Positions 37,401 to 44,421 of a DNA stretch of 64,000 bases are shown piece by piece. Within the stretch, counting starts at the first letter, position 1; the number at the start of each line of letters is the position of its first letter. The stretch is from Streptomyces lydicus. Its GTDB lineage: Bacteria; Actinomycetota; Actinomycetes; Streptomycetales; Streptomycetaceae. Location: the NCBI RefSeq assembly GCF_000717345.1, contig NZ_JNZA01000033.1, forward strand, positions 1 through 64,000, in the 5' to 3' direction. The notes beneath the pieces were generated by a model, which had not been told where the DNA came from, searched no databases, and saw only the letters and a program-made list of their open reading frames with translations. A program made the translations under genes and the position numbers.

Positions 37401-37913
37401 CTGGACGGTTTCGAGGCGGCCCGCGCCACCGGGGATCCGCGCGCGGTCGCGCTGGCGCTGGAGGGCCTGGCCGGCGTCCAGGCACAGGCCGGCCGGTTCG
37501 TCTCCGCGGCCCGGCTGTTGGGCGCCGCGGCGGCGCTGCGGGCCGCGGCCGGCGCGCCCCAGCCTGCCGCGGAGGGGGAGGACGTGGCCCGCAGCACAGC
37601 CGCGGCGCGCCGTGGTCTGGGCGAGGCGGCCTTCGGAACGGCGTACCGCAGCGGGGCCGGGGTGGCCCCGGAGGTCCTGGCGGCGGAGGTGACGGACGTG
37701 CCTGGGGTCGCTGAAGCGACTGACATGGCCGAGGTGACGGACGAGGCGAGGCGGAGGCGGGCTGACGTGGCGGAGCCGACGGGGGAGCCCGCGGGCAGCG
37801 TGCCCGGATCCCTCCGGTCTCCCCGTGAGTCCGCCGGCGTCCCGGAGTCCCGTGACTCCTACGGCGTCCCCGTGATCCCTCCGTCGACGCGCAGTTCGAT
37901 CCCGTTGACGTAA
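34458..37913 (+). CDS. AfsR/SARP-type regulator with BTAD, NB-ARC and TPR domains
   Basis: An 1151-residue STAND regulator. Residues 1-95 form an OmpR-like winged helix and 96-245 the bacterial transcriptional activation domain. The NTPase (about 285-560) has Walker A GPGGVGKTR (308-316) and Walker B LLLVLDNCEHV. TPR-like repeats fill residues 650-1060. Such proteins activate secondary metabolism when ligand and ATP trigger assembly. I prefer ATG 34458 to GTG 34452. The last 90 or so residues are low complexity, and the final 55 bp overlap the convergent SDR gene. Confidence 0.9.
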   Translation: MQFRVLAPLEVRSADGRSAPVPEKKVRALLAALLAHHGRPVSADRLVEHLWGARPPANPTASLQSKVSQLRRALDTAEPGARKLVVTAPPGYRLDVAADALDAGRFTALTARAHAAAGAQERAGLLGAALDLWHGPAFAGFADGDLIRPVAESLEEQRLTALEERAAARLELGEHAPLAAELAGLVARHPLRERLRALQLTALYRAGRQSEALTAYGEIRALLAEELGVDPGPELAAAHRAILRQEPWEPGGGAVTRDAGRAQVAVGTAPARPRTNLPAPLTALLGRQDAVRQVEQSLSDHRLLTLTGPGGVGKTRLALETAGRLGDTFPDGVWLVELGALSRPDDPARGRDTRCTAAELAETVLAVLGIREGAAGGPVAERLTGAVRGKRLLLVLDNCEHVIDAAAEVTAALLAAAPHLRTLVTSREPLGLPGEAVWAVPPLEPAGAVELFAARATAADPAFALDAGVTPVVAEICRRLDGIPLALELAATRVRALGVRELNARLDDRFRLLGAGRRGAPARQQTLRAVLDWSWELLPAPERTVLRRLAVQADGCTLRAAETVCAGDGVPQDEVLDLLARLVDRSLVTVARTAHGPRYRLLETVAAYCLERLAEAGELPAVRRRHHRYYTELAEQAEPLLYGADQRQWLERLDAEAANLRTALDGSIREGAADRALRLVNALAWYWFLRGRLAEAGRSLEAALAAGEAAAGSVAEGRRLRAAAWQVGMGSLAGGDADPVARAAAVLQRYEAHGEPRERAWAQWFLGYAQVGLGDPAAAAARLDRSLAAFRALGDRWGTAACLSSRAQGTRGDLAARRRDAEESAALFRELGDGWGQLQAADALGAMAEITGDYARAARLHEDGLRIAQELGLWIQASYKLTGLGRIALLTGDLARARDCHERGLRLAAEQSHRRGEMFAESGLALGARKEGRLDEAEARLRPWLEWCRGRDGDPGTAFALAELGFVAELRGDTGAARRLHLDGFEAARATGDPRAVALALEGLAGVQAQAGRFVSAARLLGAAAALRAAAGAPQPAAEGEDVARSTAAARRGLGEAAFGTAYRSGAGVAPEVLAAEVTDVPGVAEATDMAEVTDEARRRRADVAEPTGEPAGSVPGSLRSPRESAGVPESRDSYGVPVIPPSTRSSIPLT

Positions 37914-38698
37914 TCGGCGCGCGGGCTCGCCAGATAGGCGACCGCGGAGGCGATGTCCTCCGGGCGCCCCAGCCGGCCGGTCGGGTTGGGCGCGTACTCG
38001 GCGACGATCTCCGCCTCGTCCGGGCCGTCCGCCGACGCGTCCTCCCGACCCGCGGCGCCTGCTCCGCCGTTCGCTTCGTCTGCCTGGTCCTTTTCGTCCG
38101 TCTGGCCCTGGAGTATCCGGAACATCGACGGGCTGACGATCACGCCCGGGCTCACGCAGTTCGCGGTGACGCCGGTCCCGGCGAGGTGCCGGGCCAGGCT
38201 CGTGGTCATGTTCACCACGGCGGCCTTGGCCGCGGAGTAGGCCACCATGTTGGGCAGCGGGGTCCGCACGGCGCGGCTGCCGATGGTGATCACCCGGCCC
38301 CAGCCGTACGCGCGCAGCGACGGCAGGAGCGTCTGGCTGACCCGCACCGTCGGCAGCACGTTCCCCTCGAAGGCGGCCCGCCAGTCGGACGGCTGGGCGC
38401 TGTCCCAGTCGTGCTCGGCGAACGGGCCGGCGTTGTTGACCAGGATGTGGGCGCCGAAGTCCCGTGCGGTGAGGGCGACCTGCTCGGCGACTCCGGGCTC
38501 CGTCAGGTCGCCGAGCACCACTTCGGCCCGTACGCCGCGGGCGGCGACGCGTTCGGCGACCGCCGCGGCGGCGCCGGCGTCGCGGCCGTGGACGAGGACG
38601 TCGCACCCCTCGTCCGCCAGCGTCTCGGCGATCGTCGTCCCGATACCCGAACTGCTGCCCGTCACCAGCGCGCCGTGTCCTGCCAGCCGTAGGTCCAT
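37859..38698 (-). CDS. SDR-family NAD(P)-dependent oxidoreductase
   Basis: A 279-residue Rossmann oxidoreductase with cofactor loop TGSSSGIG (13-20), NNAG (88-91) and catalytic Ser141, Tyr154 and Lys158 (YSAAK). A stretch of about 30 Asp/Glu/Ala-rich residues after residue 200 interrupts the usual substrate-binding loop and probably forms a flexible lid. It ends with a family-typical NGIELRVDGG. The substrate is unknown. Its 3' end overlaps the AfsR-type gene by 55 bp. Confidence 0.92.
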   Translation of the reverse strand: MDLRLAGHGALVTGSSSGIGTTIAETLADEGCDVLVHGRDAGAAAAVAERVAARGVRAEVVLGDLTEPGVAEQVALTARDFGAHILVNNAGPFAEHDWDSAQPSDWRAAFEGNVLPTVRVSQTLLPSLRAYGWGRVITIGSRAVRTPLPNMVAYSAAKAAVVNMTTSLARHLAGTGVTANCVSPGVIVSPSMFRILQGQTDEKDQADEANGGAGAAGREDASADGPDEAEIVAEYAPNPTGRLGRPEDIASAVAYLASPRADYVNGIELRVDGGITGTP

Positions 38699-38878
38699 GA
38701 CGGCCAGCCTAGGGGGTGTCGTCCGGATCGGGCCGGGCACACGGGGCACGGTCGGAAAGACACTCCCCGGAGCACCCGGGTACCGCCGGTCGCCGGGCCG
38801 CGACGGGCGCGCGGTCGATTGTCAGTGGTGCGTGGGAGAGTGGCGAGCGACGGGGGAAGTACCACCGAAGGAGGCCGT

Positions 38879-38986
38879 ATGAGCGAGCGCGGCAGGCAAG
38901 TCCCCCCGGCCGGAAGCCGGGGGATCGTCGTTGAAGGGTGCCGGGCCGGCGGGTGCGAGGCCGGGCGAAGCGAGGTAGCGGCATGA
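38879..38986 (+). CDS. 35-codon ORF translationally coupled to the exonuclease gene
   Basis: A perfect AAGGAGG (38868-38874) precedes ATG 38879, the best ribosome site in the area. The frame encodes 35 residues (MSERGRQVPPAGSRGIVVEG..., with two Cys) and ends in TGA overlapping the exonuclease ATG as ATGA. A perfect 8-bp hairpin (38903-38923) lies inside it. The exonuclease itself has no strong Shine-Dalgarno of its own, so translation probably reinitiates from this ORF. The peptide matches nothing I know; it may matter only as a coupling leader. Confidence 0.55.
   Translation: MSERGRQVPPAGSRGIVVEGCRAGGCEAGRSEVAA
38903..38923 (+). promoter_or_regulatory. Perfect hairpin inside the 35-codon ORF
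   Basis: CCCCCGGC (38903-38910) and GCCGGGGG (38916-38923) form an 8-bp GC stem with the loop CGGAA. No T-run follows. Inside a short translated leader it could control access to the downstream start or mRNA stability. Confidence 0.5.
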
Positions 38987-39702
38987 GCTGGCATCAGGGG
39001 CTGCTGGTCAGCTTCGACCTGGAGACGACGGGCACGGACGTCGAGCAGGACCGCATCGTCACCGCCGCCGTGATCCGGCTGGAGGGCGACGGCCGGGCAG
39101 CCGGGCAGCAGACCTGGCTGCTGGATCCGGGGGTGCCGATTCCCGAGGAAGCGACGGCGATTCACGGCATTTCGACCGCATACGTCCAGGAGCACGGCCG
39201 GCCGCCCGCGACGGCGATAGACGAGATCACCGAGGCGCTGGCCGAGTCGCTGAGCGCGGACATACCGCTGGTGGTGATGAACGCCCGGTACGACCTCTCG
39301 CTCCTGGACCGTGAGTGCCGGCGGCACGGCGTGCGGACCCTGAGCGAGCGGCTGGGGCGGGAGCCGGCGCCGGTCATCGATCCGCTCGTGCTCGACAAGC
39401 ACGTGGACCGGTACCGCAAGGGCAAGCGCGCACTCCAGGCGCTGTGCGGTCACTACGGCGTACGGCTGGAGGGCGCCCATGAGGCGGGCGCCGACGCGGC
39501 GGCCGCGGCCGGTGTCGCCCGGCGGATCGGGGCCACGTACCCCGCCGTCGCGATCCCCTCCCCGCGCGACCTGCACGTTCTGCAGGAGCAGGCGGCCGCC
39601 GAACAAGCCGCGTCGTTCCAGGCGTATTTGCGGCGCTCCGGGGACCCGGAGGCGATAGTCGAGCCGGCCTGGCCGCTGATCCCGTACCAGGCCGGATCCT
39701 GA
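38983..39702 (+). CDS. DnaQ-like 3'-5' exonuclease
   Basis: A 239-residue DEDD exonuclease with the ExoI motif in SFDLETTG (Asp12, Glu14), ExoII around MNARYDLSLLDREC, and ExoIII HEAGADAAAAAGVA. It resembles the epsilon proofreading subunit of DNA polymerase III but has extra C-terminal helices (SPRDLHVLQEQAAAEQAASFQAYL) that are typical of Streptomyces orphan exonucleases. A role in repair or proofreading is likely. Its ATG overlaps the stop of the 35-codon ORF. Confidence 0.9.
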   Translation: MSWHQGLLVSFDLETTGTDVEQDRIVTAAVIRLEGDGRAAGQQTWLLDPGVPIPEEATAIHGISTAYVQEHGRPPATAIDEITEALAESLSADIPLVVMNARYDLSLLDRECRRHGVRTLSERLGREPAPVIDPLVLDKHVDRYRKGKRALQALCGHYGVRLEGAHEAGADAAAAAGVARRIGATYPAVAIPSPRDLHVLQEQAAAEQAASFQAYLRRSGDPEAIVEPAWPLIPYQAGS

Positions 39703-39728
39703 CCGAGGGGGACACCGCCGGTCGGCCC

Positions 39729-39788
39729 GGTTCGGAGCGCTCCGGCTCGGACCGTCTCGGCTCGGACCGTTGCGGCTCGGACCGCCCC
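39729..39788. repeat. 15-bp tandem repeat, three good copies and one degenerate
   Basis: Units GGCTCGGACCGTCTC (39744), GGCTCGGACCGTTGC (39759) and GGCTCGGACCGCCCC (39774) follow a degenerate copy at 39729. They fill the gap between the convergent exonuclease and phosphotransferase genes. Confidence 0.75.
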
Positions 39789-39815
39789 GGCGTGGCCCGG
39801 CTCAGGCTCCCGGCG

Positions 39816-40706
39816 TCAGAAGGGATACCACCGCACCGTCGCGTCCTTCTCCCGCAGGGAGGCGATCCGGCGCCGGAATTCCTTGAGCGCCGCCGGGTTG
39901 GCGGGTGCGTGCTGCGACACCCAGGCGCAGCTCGCCGTCTCCCGTGACCCGCGCAGCACGGCGCAGCCCTCCCAGTCCCGTACGTCCCAGCCGTAGACCG
40001 ACACGAAGGCGTCGTAGGCGTCCGGGGCCAGGCCGTAACGGTCCCGGCTCAGCGCCATCACGACCAGGTCGTGTTCGCGCAGATCGGAGGAGAAGGTCTC
40101 CAGGTCCACCAGCACCGGCCCGTCCGGCCCGACATGCACGTTGCGGGTCAGTGCGTCGCCGTGGATCGGACCGCGGGGCAGATGCGGCTCCAGGGCCGTG
40201 GCGGCCGCGGCGAAGGCGTCCCGCCGGCCGCGCAGATACTCCGCGTCCGAGGACGGGACGGCGTCGCCCGCGAGCCGCAGCCAGCGCTCCACACCACCGA
40301 GCAACTCCCGCCGGGGAAGGGCGAACGGGGGCTCCGGCAGGGCGTGCACCAGCTTCAGCAGCGCGGCGAGATCGTGCGGCCCGGCGGGCCGGACGGCCTC
40401 CGGCAGCCGCTCCCAGTAGGTCACGGGATGCCCGTCGACCAGCGTCGCGGCGGGCTCCGCGGCCCGTACGGCCGGCACGCCCTCGGCCGCCAGCCAGCGG
40501 GCCACGCGGAGTTCCCGCTCGGCGCGCTCCAGCAGTTCGGCGCTGCGGCCCACCCGTACGACCGGGCCGTCGTCGCCGAGGGCGAAAACGGCGTTCTCGC
40601 CGAGCGAGAGCAGCCGGGCGTCGGCCGCCGCGTCCGGCCGTCCGGCCGCGGCCAGCACGTCCCGGGCGCGCGCCTCCGTGAAGGCGACGGTGCTCGGTTC
40701 GGTCAT
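39816..40706 (-). CDS. APH-like phosphotransferase
   Basis: A 296-residue kinase-fold protein of the aminoglycoside phosphotransferase family. The catalytic loop is IHGDALTRNVHV and the metal-binding segment LVDLETFS. The N-terminal lobe (ENAVFALGDDGPVVRVGRS) contacts ATP. The family includes antibiotic kinases, homoserine and choline kinases; the substrate cannot be told here. AGGAGG eight bases before ATG 40706 supports the start. It is divergent from the sugar importer operon. Confidence 0.85.
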   Translation of the reverse strand: MTEPSTVAFTEARARDVLAAAGRPDAAADARLLSLGENAVFALGDDGPVVRVGRSAELLERAERELRVARWLAAEGVPAVRAAEPAATLVDGHPVTYWERLPEAVRPAGPHDLAALLKLVHALPEPPFALPRRELLGGVERWLRLAGDAVPSSDAEYLRGRRDAFAAAATALEPHLPRGPIHGDALTRNVHVGPDGPVLVDLETFSSDLREHDLVVMALSRDRYGLAPDAYDAFVSVYGWDVRDWEGCAVLRGSRETASCAWVSQHAPANPAALKEFRRRIASLREKDATVRWYPF

Positions 40707-40815
40707 GGTGATGCCTCCTGCGGTGCGTGATCGCGACCAGTGTCCCAGGGCTCCGGCCGGCCGCCCACCGGGACCTACCGGATGCGGAGATCCGCCGGGG
40801 AAACCGCCCGGGACC

Positions 40816-40853
40816 TTGACTGTTGTGGCCGCCGTCACGACGATGACGGCGGC
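40816..40853 (+). promoter_or_regulatory. Promoter and operator region of the sugar importer
   Basis: TTGACT (40816-40821) is a good -35 box. Just downstream GCCGCCGTCA (40828-40837) and TGACGGCGGC (40844-40853) form a perfect 10-bp inverted repeat with a 6-bp spacer, lying where a -10 box and start site would be. A repressor bound there would block transcription. The -10 itself is weak (GACGAT, 40839-40844). Confidence 0.5.
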
Positions 40854-40936
40854 TGACGGGGAGCCGACACGGGGGACAGGGGGAGCGCGATGGCAGCAGT
40901 GCCGATGGCACCCACACCGGGCGAGGGGGCGCTGCC

Positions 40937-41872
40937 GTGACCCTGACGTCCGCCCCGCGGCGCTCGGTGCCGGCCGTCTCCCGCGCCACCGGGGTCCGGC
41001 GCGACCATGGTGCGTGGTTCCTCGTGCTGCCCGCACTGATCCCGATCCTGGTGCTGAGCCTGGGGCCGCTGCTGTACGGCATCGGGCTGGCGTTCACCGA
41101 CGCCCAGTCGGGCCGGAGCCAGGCCACCGGCTTCGTGGGGCTGCTGAACTTCTCCGACCTGTTCCAGGACACCCTTTTCTGGGACTCCTTCCGGATCGGC
41201 CTGGTGTGGGCTTTCGGCGTCACCGTCCCGCAGTTCTTCCTGGCCCTCGGCCTCGCCCTGCTGCTCAACCTGGATCTGCGGCTGCGCTGGCTGGCCCGCG
41301 CGCTGGCGATCATCCCGTGGGCGATGCCGGAGGTGGTGGTCGGCATCATGTGGCGGCTGGTCTACCACCCGGACGCCGGCGTCCTGAACGAGACACTGCG
41401 CGACCTCGGCCTGTCCGGCGCCGACGGGCGGGACTGGCTGAGCGGACTGGCCACCGCCCTGCCCGCGGTCGTCCTCGTCGGGGTCTGGGCCGGTATGCCG
41501 CAGACCACCGTGACCCTGCTCGCCGGGCTCCAGAACGTCCCCCGCGAACTGCACGAGGCCGCCGCCATGGACGGCGCGGGCGCCTGGCGCCGCTTCCGCG
41601 CGGTCACCTGGCCCGCCCTCCGGCCCGTCGCGCTCGCCGTCACCGCGCTCAACTTCATCTGGAACTTCAACTCCTTCGCCCTGGTCTTCGTGCTGACCGA
41701 CGGCGGTCCCGGCGGGCGGACCAGGCTGCCGATGCTCTTCGCGTACGAAGAGGCGTTCCGCTACGGCCAGTTCGGGTACGCCGCGACGATGGGGCTGGCG
41801 ATGGTCGCGGTGATCTCCGTCCTGCTGGCCCTCTATCTGGTCGGCCGGCTGAAGGGGGACGACGAACGGTGA
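40937..41872 (+). CDS. Carbohydrate ABC transporter permease, MalF type
   Basis: A 311-residue membrane protein with six predicted helices and the EAA loop HEAAAMDGAGAWRRFRAVTWPALRP, which docks on the ATPase. It forms the channel with the second permease, which overlaps it by 4 bp (GTGA). The start is GTG 40937. No ATPase gene is in the operon, so a shared MsiK-type ATPase encoded elsewhere probably energises it, as is usual in Streptomyces. Confidence 0.92.
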   Translation: MTLTSAPRRSVPAVSRATGVRRDHGAWFLVLPALIPILVLSLGPLLYGIGLAFTDAQSGRSQATGFVGLLNFSDLFQDTLFWDSFRIGLVWAFGVTVPQFFLALGLALLLNLDLRLRWLARALAIIPWAMPEVVVGIMWRLVYHPDAGVLNETLRDLGLSGADGRDWLSGLATALPAVVLVGVWAGMPQTTVTLLAGLQNVPRELHEAAAMDGAGAWRRFRAVTWPALRPVALAVTALNFIWNFNSFALVFVLTDGGPGGRTRLPMLFAYEEAFRYGQFGYAATMGLAMVAVISVLLALYLVGRLKGDDER

Positions 41873-42771
41873 GCGCCACCGAGAAGCCGGCCGGCGGGAG
41901 GCGCGCGGAGGCCGGGCGCCGGACAGGACGCACCGGCGGCGCGCGACGCACCGCCACCCGCACCGGCCAGTACACCGCGCTGCTGGCCTACCTCCTCTTC
42001 CTCGCCTTCCCCTTCCTCTGGCTGCTCTCCACGGCGTTCAAGCCGCCGCGCGAGCTGGGCAGCCTGCACCCCACCTGGATACCGAAGGCGCCGACCCTGG
42101 AGAACTTCCGGCTGGCCTTCGAGCAACAGCCGCTGCTGGCCGCCGCCGGCAACAGCCTGCTGGCCGCGGCGGTGTCCGCGCTGGTCGCGATCGCGCTGGC
42201 CACGCCGATGGCGTACGTCCTGGCTCGCTACCGCAGCCGGCTCTCGCGGGCGGCCACCGGCTGGGTGGTGGTCAGCCAGGCGTTCCCGCTGGTGCTGGTG
42301 ATCATCCCGCTGTTCCTGATCCTCAAGGGGCTGCACCTGGTGGACTCCCGGACCGGCCTGATCATGGTCTATGTCGTCTGGTCGCTGCCGTTCGCGCTGT
42401 GGATGCTGACCGGCTATGTCCGGTCGGTGCCGCCGGAGTTGGAGGAGGCCGCAGCCGTGGACGGCGCCGGGCGGGTCCGTACGCTCGTCTCGGTCACCGC
42501 GCCGCTGCTGGCACCGGGCATCGCCGCCACCGCGCTGTTCGCCTTCATCACCGCCTGGAACGAGTTCTTCTTCGCCCTGGTCCTGCTGAAAACGCCGGAG
42601 AAACAGACGCTGCCGGTCGTGCTGACCCACTTCATCGGAACGGAGGGCGTCGCCGACCTGGGTCCGCTCGCCGCCGCCGCGCTGCTCGCCACCCTCCCCA
42701 GCCTGCTGCTCTTCGCCGTCATCCAACGGCGCATCACGGGCGGGATGCTCGCCGGGGCGGTGAAGAGCTGA
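41869..42771 (+). CDS. Carbohydrate ABC transporter permease, MalG type
   Basis: A 300-residue permease with about six membrane helices and the EAA loop EEAAAVDGAGRVRTLVSVTAPLLAP. The GTG at 41869 overlaps the previous stop (GTGA), which sets the start despite open frame upstream. The first 35 residues are Arg/Gly-rich and cytoplasmic. It pairs with the MalF-type permease. Its stop shares one base with the next ATG (TGATG). Confidence 0.92.
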   Translation: MSATEKPAGGRRAEAGRRTGRTGGARRTATRTGQYTALLAYLLFLAFPFLWLLSTAFKPPRELGSLHPTWIPKAPTLENFRLAFEQQPLLAAAGNSLLAAAVSALVAIALATPMAYVLARYRSRLSRAATGWVVVSQAFPLVLVIIPLFLILKGLHLVDSRTGLIMVYVVWSLPFALWMLTGYVRSVPPELEEAAAVDGAGRVRTLVSVTAPLLAPGIAATALFAFITAWNEFFFALVLLKTPEKQTLPVVLTHFIGTEGVADLGPLAAAALLATLPSLLLFAVIQRRITGGMLAGAVKS

Positions 42772-44099
42772 TGCGCGACGGGAACGAAGCGACGGCACCC
42801 GGGCGTTGGAACCGTCGGGGACTGCTCGCGGCCGCCGCCGCGCTGCCCGCCGCGGCCCTGCTGCCGGGCTGCTCCGGGGAGCGCCGGCGCCGCTCGTCCG
42901 GCGGCCGGATCACCCTGCGGTTCCAGTCGCTGGCCTGGCAGCAGGACTCCCTCAAGGCCAACAAACAGCTGGTCGCCGAGTGGAACGCCCATCACCCTGA
43001 CATCCAGGTGCGCTACGTACAGGGAGCCTGGGCCACCGTCCACGACCAGCTGCTGACGTCCTTCGAGGGGGGCGAGGCGCCGGACATCATCCACGACGCC
43101 TCGGACGACCTCGCGGACTTCGCGTACGGCGGCGATCTCGCCGACCTCACCGCCCTGCTGCCGACGCGCCTGCGGCAGGACATCCCGCCGCACAGCTGGG
43201 AGACCGCCACTTTCAACGGCCGCGTGTACGGCGTCCCGTTCCTCCAGGAACCACGGGTGCTGATCGCCAACCGCGCCAAGCTGCGGCGCTCCGGCGTCCG
43301 CCTTCCCACTCCCGAACGCCCCTGGAGCTGGGAGGAGTTCGCGGAGGCCGCCAAGCGTCTGACGCGGGGCTCCGACTACGGCGTCGCCTGGCCGCTCAAG
43401 GAACCGGTCTCGGCCACCCTCAACCTCGCGCTCTCCACGGGCGGCCGGGTCTTCCACCGCGGCCCGGACGGCAAGGTGGCGGTCCGCTTCGACGCCGTCG
43501 ACCAGGTGGTGCCGCGCACCGTCCACGACCAGGTGAACGTCGACCGCAGCGCCTCGCGCACGACCCTCGGCATGGGCGGCTCCGACACGCTCCCGGGCTT
43601 CTTCGCCGGGCGCTACGCGATGGTGCCGCTCGGGTTCTCGTACCGTCAGCAGATCGTCCAGCAGGCGCCCGAGGGATTCGACTGGACGGTGCTGCCCGCG
43701 CCCCGGGGCACCTCGGCGGCCCAGGGAGTGAGCCCGCAGACCCTCTCGATCGCCGAGGACTGCCCGTACAAGGAGGAGGCGATGGCCTTCATCGACTTCC
43801 TCCTCCGACCGCCGAACATGGTCCGTCTCGCCCTGGGGGACTGGCTGCTGCCGACGGGTCAGGAGGCTTTGAGGGACCCCGCGCTGCGGGTGGCGAAGCA
43901 CGACTGGGCGACGGGCACGGCGCTCGCCGGGTCGCTGCGCTCGGCCCCGGCCCAGTCCGTGCGGGGCTACCCGGAGTGGAAGGACAAGATCGCGACTCCC
44001 GGTCTGCAGGAGTACTACAGCGGCGCCATCGGTCTGGACGCCTTGCGCAAGCGGCTGGTCCGGGACGGCAATCTGGTGCTGGCGCGCTATCAACGCTGA
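42771..44099 (+). CDS. Extracellular sugar-binding lipoprotein
   Basis: A 442-residue family 1 solute-binding lipoprotein. The signal peptide contains Arg-Arg (WNRRGLLAAAAALPAAALL) and the lipobox LPGC, so it may use the Tat route before lipid anchoring. The mature part has typical strands such as IQVRYVQGAWATVHDQLLTSF and GEAPDIIHDASDDLADF. The sugar is unknown. It is the last gene of the importer operon, an unusual order because the binding protein usually comes first. Confidence 0.92.
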   Translation: MRDGNEATAPGRWNRRGLLAAAAALPAAALLPGCSGERRRRSSGGRITLRFQSLAWQQDSLKANKQLVAEWNAHHPDIQVRYVQGAWATVHDQLLTSFEGGEAPDIIHDASDDLADFAYGGDLADLTALLPTRLRQDIPPHSWETATFNGRVYGVPFLQEPRVLIANRAKLRRSGVRLPTPERPWSWEEFAEAAKRLTRGSDYGVAWPLKEPVSATLNLALSTGGRVFHRGPDGKVAVRFDAVDQVVPRTVHDQVNVDRSASRTTLGMGGSDTLPGFFAGRYAMVPLGFSYRQQIVQQAPEGFDWTVLPAPRGTSAAQGVSPQTLSIAEDCPYKEEAMAFIDFLLRPPNMVRLALGDWLLPTGQEALRDPALRVAKHDWATGTALAGSLRSAPAQSVRGYPEWKDKIATPGLQEYYSGAIGLDALRKRLVRDGNLVLARYQR

Positions 44100-44421
44100 G
44101 CCCGCGCCGGGTGTCGGACGCACAACGCCCCGGTTCCGCACCGGCGGGCCGCCGCTCCGGAACCGCTTGTAACCCTCTGTTGCCCGTATGTAAACGGAGT
44201 TGAGCCCCTGAGGTTCAACCCATGGGGTTTCTTTGACCGGTTCTGTAGCAACTTCGCCAATTTTGCAGCCTTGTTGCTTATCTCACACGGCCGGGCCCCC
44301 CTTGAATTGAACTCATCAATCAGACAGGGTTTCGAACCAGCCCGACGCAGATCTTCCTGCGTCCAGGGGCTGTTGGCGCAACGCTTTCCCCCCACACCAC
44401 AAAACGAGGAGAACCCTCGCA
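44100..44421. other. 322-bp intergenic region upstream of the subtilase gene
   Basis: Clearly AT-richer than its surroundings, as expected of a promoter region. It holds a TTGACC at 44233-44238 without a convincing -10, and a small perfect repeat AACCC/GGGTT (44217-44229). The only open frame lies on the minus strand and lacks coding character. No RNA gene was recognised. Confidence 0.6.

Noticed and set aside
33075..38606. Minus-strand open frame of about 1840 codons
   Set aside because: It runs antisense across the HEPN, AfsR-type and SDR genes. Long antisense frames are expected in very GC-rich DNA, and its sequence is Gly/Arg/Ala/Val-rich with no domain.
39729..39788. CRISPR array
   Set aside because: Repeats are 15 bp and directly joined with no spacers, and no cas gene is present.
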